A stretch of 64,000 nucleotides of DNA, taken from the NCBI GenBank assembly GCA_027625915.1, contig JANTQA010000040.1, positions 2,568,348 to 2,632,347 on the forward strand, given 5' to 3'. Positions 9,976 to 22,245 of the stretch are shown piece after piece (the stretch's first letter is position 1; each line of letters starts with the position of its first letter). The notes under the pieces were generated by a model. It made no database searches. It was not told the DNA's origin and worked only from the letters and a program-made list of their open reading frames with translations. Both the position numbers and the translations under genes were made by a program. This DNA is from Anaeramoeba flamelloides (lineage: Eukaryota; Metamonada; Anaeramoebidae).

Positions 9976-12102
9976 ATGGAATCACCAAATACTAAAAGGA
10001 AATTTAGTGGGTTTAAAAGAGTTGATCAGATTTTACGATCAACTTACCCGTGGATTTCTTTACCATCTATTACCATTACTTCAAGGAAGAGCACACCTTT
10101 ACCAACAGAAACTTTAAAACTTGATCTTGGAAATACGAATAAAACACTAGACGAAGTGTTAAATTTCCAGCCTTTAACAAATGTGGATGTTCAGTACAAT
10201 AATTGTGTCCCGATTTATCAACAAACGTCTTTAAATGTAACCATTGATCTTCAAAAAAACCTCTCTGGATATGAATTAAAACCAAAAAAATTAGTCAAAA
10301 AACATAAGCCCCTATCCCAGCTTTCACACTTTCAAGTAAATTCTGGAAATTGTTCTGAAGCCATTTATTCAAATAACAACAATAGTGAATACCAAAATTA
10401 CGAAGATGGCGACAATAATTATCAATTCATTGAAAGTGATCCTGATTCTGATCCAAATTATCAAACAAATAGAGTGGGAACCGAAAATATTCTTAACAGT
10501 ATTTCTGAGGTTGGAAATGTAAAGCATGACAAAGACGGGGAAAAAACTTTATATGATCTCAAAGATTCTTTGAATACAAAAGAAAAAGAAAAACAAAAAA
10601 TTCCTATTAAAGAAAAAATATTAAAAAACTTCTTAGAAGAAAAAAGAAATGAGCCATTACAAACAAAAACAAAAAAAGAAGATGGAATTAAGAAAAACGG
10701 AGAGATCAAGAAAGGGGAAAAAAACAAAAAAGAAAAAGAAAACATTAACCAGAATGACAAAACTATAACCACAAACAACACAACAAAAACAAATTCGAAT
10801 AAAAAGGAAACAATTCCCAATACAAAGGAAACAGATCCTCAAAAATCCCAATCAAATCAACCCGAAATGGAATTTTGGAGAAGAAAATTATTATCTTTTC
10901 TCCAAAACCTGTTTGTTTTTAAGAATTTGAACACAAACGAACTGTATTTTAATTTTAATACTAACGGATCAAAAGTATATCACAAAATTGTTTCAAATTT
11001 TTTATTTTTACAATCCTTTGAAAAAAGAATTGTAAATAAAGAAATTAACGATTTACAACAATTTTTAGAAGAAATAATAGAACAATTGCTAAAAATCGAA
11101 TCGCAGTATGGTCGAAAACATTTTTTTTTTCGACTTTCGGTTCAAATAGCCTTAATTATTTGTAAATTTGTTGTAGCTTTGAATCAAAAAATTGAGAACA
11201 AAGAAAGTAATAGAAAAAGGAATCGAGGTGATACTTTTCATGAAGATAATTATAATGTTATAAAGGTGTCACTTATTTCTGCTGTTCGAAATAATAATAA
11301 GGATGATAACAATAATTCTAAAGAGAAAAACAAAATTGTAAAGGAAATTATTAATGATAATGAATTTGAAAGGAAATTAGAAAAAAATCGTGAAATTGAA
11401 ATAAAGAAATCCAAATCAATAAATCAGCAGGAAAATCAAATATCTAAAGACAGTGGCCAAGCAACACTAACATTAATGAAGAAGAATACAAGTGAAAAAA
11501 ATAAGGATGATGATGATGATGATGGTGACAGCAGTGGTGGTGGCGATGATGATGATGATGATATTAATTTTCAAAACTTTAATAATACTCTCATCCAAAC
11601 AACTGACAAAATTAAAACAATCACCAAAAATGGAAAAATAAGCAACTTTGATGAAATTAAAAAAAACAATAATGATAGATCTTGTTATTATCCATTATTT
11701 TTTTCAAAAAGTTTTCAACAAATTGAACAAACCCAATTAGGAAAAATCATTTCTTCAGATGCTATGCAAGACATTTTAAAGAAAAATGATAATTTTTCAA
11801 GTATTGATACTATTTTGGAAATTTTTGAAAAAAATAATAAATTAAAAAAAAAATATTTACTATCCAAATATTCCGAGATAGATATGTATAAATATGACCA
11901 AAATTCAGCACTAGTTCAACAAATTAATTTAATGCCTTTCAAAACCCAGTTACAACTTTGGTCTACAATTATCAAAAATAATTCTGATTTTTTCAACAAA
12001 AATTCTCAAGTTTTTTTAATCGATATAGATCTACTTGAAAATAATGTTATAAATCAAATTATTGAGTTTTTTCAGAATTACTTAAAAGAGAATGAATATT
12101 AA
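9976..12102 (+). CDS. BET-like protein: degenerate bromodomain region plus NET domain
   Basis: A 708-residue frame. The ATG at 9976 (ATGGAATCACCAAAT) is chosen over an in-frame non-ATG extension. About residues 298-400 follow the bromodomain layout: RRKLLSFLQNLF as helix Z, YHKIVSNFLFLQSFEKRI matching the family's YHxIIxxPMDLxTVxxKM, FLEEIIEQLLKI as helix B, then the BC loop. The acetyl-lysine-binding Asn position appears to be Gly (ESQYGRKH), so acetyl-lysine reading may be lost. Residues 640-705 (LMPFKTQLQLWSTII ... QVFLIDIDLLENNVINQII) match the extra-terminal NET fold of BET proteins (LPxxKLxxVVxII ... EIEIDFETLKPSTLREL). Between them lie Lys/Asn/Glu-rich linkers and an Asp-rich tract coded at about 11505-11562. 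BET proteins bind acetylated chromatin and recruit transcription regulators through NET. The domain calls come from reading alone. No intron is evident. Confidence 0.55.
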   Translation: MESPNTKRKFSGFKRVDQILRSTYPWISLPSITITSRKSTPLPTETLKLDLGNTNKTLDEVLNFQPLTNVDVQYNNCVPIYQQTSLNVTIDLQKNLSGYELKPKKLVKKHKPLSQLSHFQVNSGNCSEAIYSNNNNSEYQNYEDGDNNYQFIESDPDSDPNYQTNRVGTENILNSISEVGNVKHDKDGEKTLYDLKDSLNTKEKEKQKIPIKEKILKNFLEEKRNEPLQTKTKKEDGIKKNGEIKKGEKNKKEKENINQNDKTITTNNTTKTNSNKKETIPNTKETDPQKSQSNQPEMEFWRRKLLSFLQNLFVFKNLNTNELYFNFNTNGSKVYHKIVSNFLFLQSFEKRIVNKEINDLQQFLEEIIEQLLKIESQYGRKHFFFRLSVQIALIICKFVVALNQKIENKESNRKRNRGDTFHEDNYNVIKVSLISAVRNNNKDDNNNSKEKNKIVKEIINDNEFERKLEKNREIEIKKSKSINQQENQISKDSGQATLTLMKKNTSEKNKDDDDDDGDSSGGGDDDDDDINFQNFNNTLIQTTDKIKTITKNGKISNFDEIKKNNNDRSCYYPLFFSKSFQQIEQTQLGKIISSDAMQDILKKNDNFSSIDTILEIFEKNNKLKKKYLLSKYSEIDMYKYDQNSALVQQINLMPFKTQLQLWSTIIKNNSDFFNKNSQVFLIDIDLLENNVINQIIEFFQNYLKENEY

Positions 12103-13796
12103 ATATATTATGAATAAATAATTAAATTCATATTATGATATTTTTTTTATTTCTTATTTTCTATTTTGATATGTCTTATTATACAGAAACAATGTTTTAT
12201 TTGAAGGATTTTTTTTTAATCAATATAAACCTTGAAATTCAAGTAAAATACAATATTTCTCATCTCTGAGTTCAATATTTGAGTTCAACGAACCTTAAGA
12301 TTCTTTTCCTAAAAAGTGTTAAACAATCAAAATTTTTTTGAGGTTTTATTATTTTTTATCTACAAAAATCAAAATAATTTAGGGATCAGTTCAAAGGTGT
12401 GGGAAATTTGTTTGTTTTGTCTTGTAAAATGAAAACAAAAAAGAAATATAATTTTTATTTTTTTAAAAAAAATTTTTTTAATTCTTACCGAAAAAAAACA
12501 AGTCCCTTTTTTATGTACCTGGAGGAATACACACCGCCAAAACAAAACAATTTTATGAACCAAAATGAAAATTAAACAATTCTTTCTATGTGCAGAGAAA
12601 TTGAATTTATTACTTTTTTTTACTATTTTCTTTACTAAAAAAAAAAAGATAAAATCTAACTAAACTCCAATTCAAAATTTTTAACACACCAAAATTCAAT
12701 TTCTAGAAAAAAATCATATTTAATCAGCTCTCAGAAAAATACCAAATTAGAACCCTTCACTAATTGAAATGTTAACAATTGTTTATAAATTACAACTCAA
12801 AAAACAAAAAAAAAATAATTATCATTACAAATAAATCATGGGTGTGTTAAAAATTTTAAAGAGAGAGCAAAACAAAAAAATACATTGATAAATTTGTTTA
12901 AATTCTATTAGGATTATTGATCGATCAATGGTTAAAAACTATCAATTAATTTTATTTGAGTTCTTCTATTTGAACAACTCAACTTTAACCTAATATTATG
13001 TGTTTGAAAAAAATTGATAAAACGAAACAAGTTATGTAATTCAAAAAATTAAGTGAAAACAAAAAAACGAAAAGATGAAAAAATGATTTTCAAATTTTTC
13101 AAAAATCAAAATTATATCCAATTTGAATGAAATAGTAATCTTGTGATTGCTTGGAACATTTTAGCTGTGAGGAAAATTTTGAATTTTAGTTTACTATCAA
13201 ATATCAAATCAAAAAATGGTTTTCTTTCTAGATCATATTTGTAATTTTTCAAATTCGTATAGAAATAAATAATCTCAACAAGTAAATCACTTTAATCAAA
13301 AGGATTACCGAATCTCCTGATGTCTATCGAAGGTTTAATTTTATTCGAGCAAAATTTCCCTTCAAAAAGTCAATTAAACAATAGTTTTACGGTCCCACTC
13401 TCTATATTAATTGCATTTTTAACCTTTAAAATTCAAAATTGTTAAGGGAGTTTTCAAAACAATTATTTCAAAAAAAATATAAGTTTTTTATATTTCTTTC
13501 AATTTTAGTTATTCCAATTCATTTCCTTCTTCTTCTTTTTTTAATACAAATCTATTTTTTTGTAAATCTCTTATGAACAAAAAAGATATTATCTAAACTT
13601 TTTTTAATTGTTAAATTCAAATTTCAAGTATTATCTTTCATTCAATTTCTAAATTAATGGGGTTTTATTAATGTTTCCAAATAAATTAAAATCATTTTTG
13701 TTTATTATCTTTATTTTATTTTTTTTTTTTTCTTTATTCGTTATTGATTGAAAATTCCCATTCAGTTTTTGATATTCAAATTTCAAAACGTTGCAA

Positions 13797-13827
<31 letters not shown>

Positions 13828-14178
13828 ATAAAAAAAAAATAAAAAAAAAAGGAAAATAATAAGACAATTAAATAAAATCTATAAAATTAAAAAATTTTAA
13901 TTATTTTTTAAGTAAAACTTATAGTTTGAAACTTTTCTTTTTTCTTTTACTTTTTTTTTTTTACTTTTTTTTTTTTATTTTTTTTTTTTTATAGAAAGAA
14001 ACAATTTTGCCATAAAAAATAATAAAAAATAAATAAAAAAAAAATAATAATATAAAATCATTATATAATCTATAATAAGCAAAAAAAAAGAAAAGGTAAA
14101 AAAAGGAAAAAGAAAAAGAAAAAAGAAAAAGAAAAAGAAAAAGTAAAAAATTAGAAAAAAGAAAAAAATGATTTATAT
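12103..14178. other. gene-free stretch between BET-like gene and G-alpha 3' end
   Basis: Convergent intergenic region without a supported gene. It holds a dispersed repeat (12690-12945), an (AT)n run near 13797-13822 and long A/T homopolymers. Just downstream of the G-alpha stop codon, 14091-14169 is an A/G-rich tract, pyrimidine-rich on the mRNA strand, plausibly part of the 3' untranslated or termination region. Confidence 0.5.
12690..12945. repeat. dispersed repeat, copy 1 of pair
   Basis: Matches the reverse complement of 54650-54905 over about 250 bp. Shared words include AATTTCTAGAAAAAA, AAATTAGAACC, AATGTTAACAA, TTATAAATTACAA, AGAGAGAGCAAAA and ACATTGATAAATTTG. It is bordered by ACACACC and its complement GGTGTGT, suggesting a worn inverted-repeat transposon. 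Confidence 0.55.
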
Positions 14179-17100
14179 TTAATGAACATCACGTAATAAA
14201 TCCGATAGAACAGTATCTTTAACAGCATCAAACACTTTTTTGACTATTTGATATTTGGTATTTTAATATAAAATTAAGTTTAATATAATAAAAAAATATA
14301 TATATAAACGCTTATTTAGAAATAAAATTTAATATATATCTAAAAAGAAAAAACAAAAGAAAAAAAAAAGGAAAAAAAAAGAAAAAATTACTATTTGAAG
14401 TATCTGTTGCACAAGTGAAATGTGGATAAATTTTTTTTTGTTGGTTCCTATTTAAACGTAAAAATTGATCTCTAATATATTCTGACGCGAGTTTATAATC
14501 TAACCCCCCCGAGTATTCAAGAAAGCAAACATTTAAATCAATCTTTTTAATTTTCTCTTCGAAAATGTCTTTTTTATTTAAAAAGAGTATCATAGAAGAA
14601 TTTTCAAACCAATGTGCATTACAGATCTCTTCAAATAATTTAAGTGATTCGGTCATTCTTTTTTGAGTTTCGTCTTCATATAATGTTTGATCGTATTCGC
14701 TCATGGATACACAGAATATTAATGCAGTTACATCCTAAATCAAAAAAAGATGAGGAATGTTATTAGATATTAAAGATCAAGAAAATAAATAAATATTAGA
14801 ATTACAATGAAAAATCAATTTTTTCAATAAATAAATATCAGAATTACAAACTAATTTCAAAAATGTATAAAATTATTCAAAAAATTCTGGATCATATAAT
14901 TTTAATTTTCAAAATTCAAAAGGGAAAGATGGAAATAAGTGTGATCAGTGTTCAAAAATATGACAATAATTCGAATCTAGGTATATGGTAATATAAAGGT
15001 TATAAATTTATTCTCAGGATAAAGGAGAAAAACAATTTTCAACACAATTTTATAAAAAAGTTATTCTGATTAAACAAAATACTCAAAAAATTCTTTTATT
15101 TTATTTCTTACAATTATTAAATTGATTGTTCTTGCAAAAAATTCCTGATCAAAGTACTTGAGGTTCGAAAATTAAGGATAATTCCAAAATGATAACAAAA
15201 TAAACTATTTTCTAAGAATTTTAGCCTGGTAATAATTCGAGAAATGTTATTATTTCAAAATATTGATTTTTTTTTGAATTTATTTTTATCAAGTATTTTG
15301 AAGGTAAAAAATAAATTACTATATTAAAAAGAGAAAAGTAAATCAAAGTCAGAATATTTTCTTCTGGTAAAAACAAGATCTTAGTAAACTCTTTTTCAAA
15401 CAAAAGGGCACACCTCTCAAATCATCAATACTATTGAATTTGATTGTTAATAAGATAATTACTTATTAGTGATTTTCATTTTAATTATTCATTTTTTCAT
15501 TTTTTGCTTTTTTATTTTTGGATATTGAACAGTTGGAAAATGAAAAAACAAGATAAGAAGTAACCAATTTGAAAATAATCTGACAGTATAAATGGAAACA
15601 GTTTAAGTTTGATTTCAAATGAGCTAGATGTAGGAATTAAGAAAGAATATTATTGGATTGATGCATGGAACAAAAGAAAAGAGAAAATAAAGAAAAAAAC
15701 AATTCCAACAAAAGAACCAGATGAATTCTGTCTTTATCTTTAAAATGAGACTTTAAAGAACAAAAGTTTGACGTGTAAAGAGTTATCAATAACTTGTAAA
15801 GAACTTTTTCCCAATTCAACGTATTCAAAGGTTGTTATTGATTTGATTATTTTTTTTTCTTTAGAATTTACAAGACGAGATTTCTAATTTCAAATAAAAG
15901 GGCACATCAAGTTTTAAACTATTTAATTTTAATTTTTATTGTTTTGTTTTAATGAGTTTTAAATATCCAGTTGAGTGTTTTTTAGGTTTTAAAAGAGTTT
16001 CTTATCTTTTAGAATGATACTACAATTAATTTGATTCAATTATGAATAATTCTTGAAAATTTTATGTGCCCTTTTATTTGAAAAAGAGTTTAGTTTTTTA
16101 AAATAATATTTTTTTTTTACTTTTCAAGATCGCATTGTTATTATTGGAAAAGAGTTCATTTTAAGATATTAACAGAGAAGATATTTAAAAAAAAAAATTA
16201 AAAAAGATATAGAGACTGGGAGTGTTCTTGCTTTGTTCAGTTGGACATATTTTGTCAAGTGCATTGGAGTGTAGTGGAGTAATTATTTTTTCTTTTCTTG
16301 AAATAACAAAAAGTAAAAATTAATAAATTTTCAAAATTTTTTGAAATCAAAAAATCCTAATGAAGGTTTTCATGTTTTTTTTTCTTTGTTTAATCAGAAA
16401 ATCTAAGAATTTTATATAGACAGCAGCAAAAGGTATTCAAAAAAAATACCTTTAGGTTTATTTTAATATCAAATAATGGAGTAAAATTATAGATTTTGCC
16501 TAATTCTTTTCAAATGAAGGTAAATAGATATTATGTTTGTTTTTCATTATTTTTTTAATCGTTGTTTTAGTGAGTTAAACCATTAGATGTTCAATATAAA
16601 AAATAATAATAATAATAAAAAACACCAGAGTTAAGTTTCAGTAAGTTCGTTGCTTTTCTAGAGTCGCAGTTTAGATTAGAGAACCATTATCTTTTCGAAA
16701 CATAAATTGAAATAGCAAGAAAACATTCATTTCCCTTTTATTGATATGAGTAAAATTAGAGATTTCATTCTATTCATTTAACATTAAAATAAAACTCGAA
16801 CCTCCACGATACTCTACATCATTTGAAAGTACTATGTAGTGTTGATAAAATGGTTATTAGTTTATCCTTTTACAGTTATTTTTTTGATAAGTTAATGTTA
16901 AAAATGTTCATCTGTGAAATACAACCAACTATTATTTAATAAATAGAGGATCTGGCAATATCTTTTTCAGGTCTCAATAAAGTTTCAAAAGACGCGATTT
17001 TGCATAAAATTGCGAGAATAAATAATATCGTGATAACGTCACACATGACGATATTCTATAAAATCGTGATAATTGTCTAAAAATCGTAATAAATTTCAAA

Positions 17101-20100
17101 ATATCCTAATAAAAAAGTAAATCGCAATATAATTGTTGATGAAATTTTAAGACTAATTCGACAATATTTTCCAAAATAAACAATTTTTGTTTTGATCAAA
17201 AAATAGATTATGTTAAAAAAAACGTTATTTATTTAAAAACCAACAAAAAAGAGACTTGTTTCAAATCTAAGATCAGATCAAGAATTTCTATTGTAATTTC
17301 TTTTCATTTTGTTGACAGATCGATCGATCCTTTATATCAAATAACAATAATAACAAAAAAGTAAATAAATAGTTTCTCAGTCAATTGTGGTGTTGTAAAT
17401 TGCTATGAATAAAAAGGCTTCTAACAGAATTAATCCTTAATGTGTTCATTTATAGAATGTGTTCTTGGGTTAAAACATTTCCAATATTCTAGTCAAGCTT
17501 AAAGGGGTTGGATAACTTTTCAAAAGCTTTCTCAATAACCCTAGACACATTATCACCAATTATTAAGACTGTTTGCACACCTTTTTTCTTCTTGTTATTC
17601 TTCTTTGAGTATTTTTGTTTTGTAGAGAAAAGATCACTAGAGCTTAAAGGGTTTTTTTTTGATCTATCACCAAATAAGAAGGAAAACTCCTCTTTCCTCT
17701 TTTTTTTTATTTAACTGTTGAAGGTAATAACCCCATTTTAAAAAAAACACATTTATTTTCTACTCAAGCACATTTTCAAAATTAGTTATTATTTGTTTGA
17801 TCATAAAATTTACAGGATATTTTTATTAAAAAAAAAAATAATAAAAATAATTTTGTTTTACTTTAAAAATCTCATTCCGTTTATTAAGCTTTGGGATTTT
17901 CCAAACCTTTCAAAGACTTGGAGAAACTTTACAGCACTTTTAAACATTTTCTAACATTTTTAAAGGGGGGTGTTGTAAAAGTGTCAAGGCTTTGTAAAAG
18001 TCAAGGGGATTTTTGTAAGGTGATTTTAAAAAAATCATTTTCTTTTTATGGTTATTTTATATTTTTCAGCGATTTTATGATTTAATGTGAGAAAGTAGGG
18101 TCCAATCACGATTATTTAATATTATCGCGGCAATTTATGGCCAATGCTGTGATAATACAGGATATCGTCAAAACTCCTAATGTATTAATAGTAGGGCAAA
18201 TATTCCATGAAGCAAGTAGTTCGTGAGTACTTTTTGTTTTTGATCGTTTGTGTTTTTTTATTAGACTAATTTTATATAACTCATTTGACATAAAATATCG
18301 AAATTTCTCATAATTAGGATAATGCCATATATTACCAATTTATCTAAAAATGTTTGATTGTTTATATTGAAATAAGAAAAACTAGCCAAAAGTGTTAGTC
18401 TTTCTGCAATTAAAGTAATTTACTGGCTTTTTTGAGTTTAATTTTTCATTTAAACGTTATTAGGCATCTATTAAAGTCCCGTTATTATACGCACGGATTA
18501 ATGACTTGAAAAATTTGATTTTTAATCAAATGAAATTTTTATTCTTTTGGTATGCCTTTAAGTTTAAAATTACTTTTTAGATATTTTTTCTTTTCAAAAA
18601 AAAAAGCAAGTTTACTTCTCTTTAAAGAAAAAATCAATCAAAAATTCATTTTTGTGAGAAATCAAAATGAAAGTACTGTCGTAAGGATACGGAAAAAAAA
18701 AAAAAAAAAAACAGTTTGTGTACAAATCAGTTTTTTATTTTATAAAGAAAAATTTGATTCGTAAAAAATCATTAGTATTTTTTTTCTTCTTCCAATATCA
18801 TTTTGACCAATCAACAAGAAAAGAAGAAATACGTCATCAGTGTAATTGATTATTGTAAATTTTGTTTGGAGTTTATATTAATCATTGATTTTTCTCAAAC
18901 CCAGATGAAACAAAATAATAACAAACTCGTAATAATTAATAAATTGGAATGAAAGTATGATTTTTAATAATACTGATAAATTGACAAAATTATTTTAATG
19001 TTTTTAATTCTAACTCCATTTTTGAATTTTTTTGATAACTTGCTTTGAATAATGGATTTTATTTGTTTTAATGCAAAGAAACTTTTGTTTATATCCCTTT
19101 GTATAAATCTGATAACTCCATTTTCAAAAAATTATTTCATTTTTATAAATATTTCGACAATCAACTAATTACAAACGTTTTTCTTTTTGCTTTTTTTGGA
19201 ATTTAGCAGTATCAACAAAATTTTGATATATATTTTAGAATTCACCTTTTAATTCCGTTATTAAAAAAAAAAAAAATCCATTTTAATTTCGTTTCAATTC
19301 TATTGTACCTTTGAATTGAATTTACTTTTTATTTTTTTTTTTGAAAATTGTCACTAATACTGAAAAGTTTTTTAACTCTGGTAATCCTATTTTTTGATTT
19401 TTTTTAATGAACCGTTATGAAATTTAAAGATGGATAAGCTATTACGTAAATTAAGAAATCAAAAAAAACCTGGAAATATATTTTTTGGGGTTTCGCAAGA
19501 AAAAATATTTCAAAAAGTACAAAAATGTATTATTTAAAAAAACTCTTCAAAAGTAGCTATAAAATACTTGTGTTCATTTGAAAAAAGTGTGACCAAAAAG
19601 TTTTTTTTGTGTAATCCTAAAAATAGATCAATTGAAGTTTGTCATCTACTGTTAATTGAAAAATAAAAGGAACAAAATTTTCATTCATCCTTCCAAAAAA
19701 AAACATAGCTATCAAGAATAAAAAAACACCAAAGTCCTCAATTCTAAAAGTAAAACAAATAATTATTACTGAAATTCAGAATTAAACATTTCAAATTTGG
19801 GTTTGATCTATTAAAAAATTTTTTTTTGGAAAGCTGAATGAAAATTTTGTTCAATTTATTTGAAAACAAAGGGTAAAATAGATACACTTTTTCAAAACTT
19901 TTTTGGGCACATTTTTTTTTAAAATGACTCGAAGAAACACAACAGTTATTTCTATTATCTGTTCATAAAAATGTGTTTTTTTTTTTTTTTTTTTTTTTTT
20001 TTTCATTTCCCGAAAGGAAAAGTTTGCATCATTACTGTATACAGTCTGTACGCTTTTTAACACACACTCTAATTAATCAAATAAGACCTAAAAAAAAAAA

Positions 20101-21989
20101 CCCTTTTTAGTGGCACAACTCTTGGATATAAGGTACAAAATGTTTTTTTTTGGAATTGTGTTTGAGTTGAAAAATGAGGTTGTGTGTTATTATGAGAAGA
20201 AAGATCTTAATTTGTGCTGTATCATTGATTTTTTTTTTGGGATTGGAACTTGATTTTTTTTTGTTCCTTATTTTGATTATTTTGTGTGTGTGTTTTTGTA
20301 TAAGGGCGTGTTCTACAAAGTTCGAGGAATGTATTCTTTTAAATTAATCTCTTCAGGACAATTCATTATACAAAAGGCTGTCCTGAAATAAAATATGGAG
20401 ATCTTTAAGGTTTTGAAAAGGAATCATAAAGGTAGTGTTTTGGCGAAGTTAATCAAGGAGAAAAATTAAATTTCAAACTGCATCAAGAATGAAATTTTTC
20501 CATAAGAAAAACGATTTTTTTAAAGAAAGAGTATTATCTTTTTAAAGCTTTTGAGAGGAAAGGAAAATAATTAATGCCCCAAATATGGTAATATCCAAAA
20601 CCACATTTGGAGTTAAATGGCTTACTTGGAAACAATGAATCCATTTTTTTCTTTCATTTCTTTGACCACCAACATCAAACATTCGAAAGCCAAGCTCTGA
20701 AGACTCAAACTGTGTTTCCATGATACCTGTGGTCTTCACACGTAAATGCAAAATGTCTTGGTTGTTTGGAAGATAATCTGATTTTGCAATTTCATCAATT
20801 CTATCAAAATAGAAAGGCGCTGTGTCATTTATTTGATATTCAGATCTTCTTTCCCAAATTTCTTGAATTCCTTTATCTGACCAGAGAGTTTTAATTTTAT
20901 CCACACTTTCTTCTTCTAAAATTGATACCATTGGTGGTAATTTTTTAATAGACTCGCCAATTTGCTTTAAAAAGTGAATTCAGATATTTTAATGAAAAGA
21001 TATTTTTATGAAAAAACAAGGAATTCAAAAATAGATGATTCAAAAAATAATCATTTTTTTTTTTGGTTGAGTTTGTGAATGGAGAAGCGAATGGTTAAAA
21101 TGGGTTTAAAAATAGTAAATTACTTGAATTTTTTCAGAAGAATACTCAACACCTAGACTTTCCATTGCATAAACAAGGGACTTTGTATTTTGGATAACAT
21201 TCAATCGAATTGTTTCGACAAATTCTTCACGTTCTTCTTGATCAAAATCCATGTTATTAATTAGTCTCATTTGTTTAACAACTGTTGATTTACCAGAGTC
21301 TCCAGTTCCTTTTAAATTTTAATAAGATTATACGTTCAATTGATAAATTTTTTTTAAAAGAAAAATTAGACTTTTTTTTTTTATAAGTCAAAAAGAAGGC
21401 TTTTTTCTGAAAAAAGTGAGTGTTTAGATAGATTTTAAAAACTGTTTGGATACAAAATTTTGATGTGTTGGCTTTGAAAGTAAGTTATTTTCTGGTGAAT
21501 CAACTTTTTACAAATAAAACAATACCTTGTAAATTTTAAATTTTGAGGTCTTGACGTTAACATTTAAAAAAGAAAAAAGATCTATTAGTTTTTTTGATTT
21601 GTTTCTTTGTCTGTTTCTTTGTTTGTGTGTATATTTGTATTCGCCTTTGCTTCCTCCAAACCAATTTGAATCGAAAAGAAAAAAATTTTCAATTCGAAAT
21701 AAAAAAGCAAAAAACAAAAAAAATTCTACAGTAATTTATAAAAAAAAAAGAGTTAACAAACCGAGCAAAAGAATTTTAATCTCGTTGTCAATTTGAACTT
21801 TTAGTCTTTTAAGTTTTTTGTCAATACTTGACGAATTTAGGTTTTCTTTTTCATCTCCTGTGCAACAATTTCCTTTTGTTTATGTTTATGTATTGGTAGT
21901 AATATAATTTTCAAATTTGGAAAAAAAGAAAAACCTTGAGATGTTTTTAAGACAAAGTAAAGAAAAAAAAAAGAAGTGAACCTACCCAT
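14179..21989 (-). CDS. Heterotrimeric G-protein alpha subunit (six exons)
   Basis: Exons on the minus strand: 21986-21989, 21762-21872, 21124-21308, 20626-20964, 14392-14734 and 14179-14243. All junctions are GT-AG with matching phases. The 348-residue product has the usual family length. Visible motifs: MGNCC (N-myristoylation Gly2 and palmitoylation Cys), P-loop GTGDSGKST at 39-47, switch [11 protein letters not shown] with the catalytic Arg, switch [18 protein letters not shown] with the catalytic Gln, NKKD and TCATDT for guanine recognition. Known role: GTP-dependent coupling of seven-helix receptors to effectors at the plasma membrane. Odd points: the first coding exon is only four bases (ATGG); the P-loop has Thr and Asp where GAGESGKST is usual; the C-terminus LLRDVH lacks the Cys at -4 that pertussis toxin modifies; and intron 4 is 5,891 bp while the others are 113-453 bp. 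The class (Gi, Gq and so on) cannot be assigned. Confidence 0.93.
15387..16090. mobile_element. GGGCACA-family element, copy A
   Basis: A 704-bp element with inverted ends AACTCTTTTTCAAACAAAAG and its complement, each directly followed inward by GGGCAC/GTGCCC, and TA on both sides. An inverted-orientation copy is at 48281-48989 and a partial copy at 49271-49397. A third, internal GGGCACAT end at about 15890-15908 suggests a composite of two related units. No transposase frame. Confidence 0.75.
16930..18190. repeat. possible degenerate inverted-repeat element in G-alpha intron
   Basis: The left part (CATAAAATTGCGAGAATAA, AATATCGTGATAACG) and the complement of the right part (CATAAATTGCCGCGATAA, AATAATCGTGATTGG) resemble each other in order and spacing. 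The similarity is imperfect and the outer limits are unclear. Confidence 0.3.
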
Positions 21990-22245
21990 GGTAGTAGACA
22001 AAAAGTTTGAAAAGATTTAATTTGATTAAAGGTAAAGTAGAGAAAATAACGATTTATTCAAAATTCCAAAATTTTCGTTTTAATCAAGTGTTAAAATTAA
22101 CAAGCAGTCATTAAAGTGTTTCTTTTGAGAAAGTAAAAATCATAAGAAGGGAAGATAAGATTATTTTTCAAATAAATTGTTTTTACAGTTTTCAATTATT
22201 TTAACAAAGTCTAGAATTTAAGTTTTAGATTATTACACAATAATG

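Larger units (their letters stand above)
14735..20625 (-). other. giant intron of the G-alpha gene (5.9 kb)
   Basis: Bounded by donor GTAAGCC after the codon ending ...HCFQ and acceptor TTTTGATTTAG before DVTALIF, phase 0 on both sides, so the protein is continuous. The intron contains one 704-bp TA-flanked element (15387-16090), a possible second inverted-repeat element (about 16930-18190) and otherwise unrecognised AT-rich DNA. No convincing nested gene was found; the open frames in it are low complexity. Confidence 0.85.

Noticed and set aside
14312-14704. Isolated G-alpha fragment read as its own 130-residue protein
   Set aside because: It is the fifth coding exon of the G-alpha gene; its apparent C-terminal Phe-rich stretch is read-through into the following intron.
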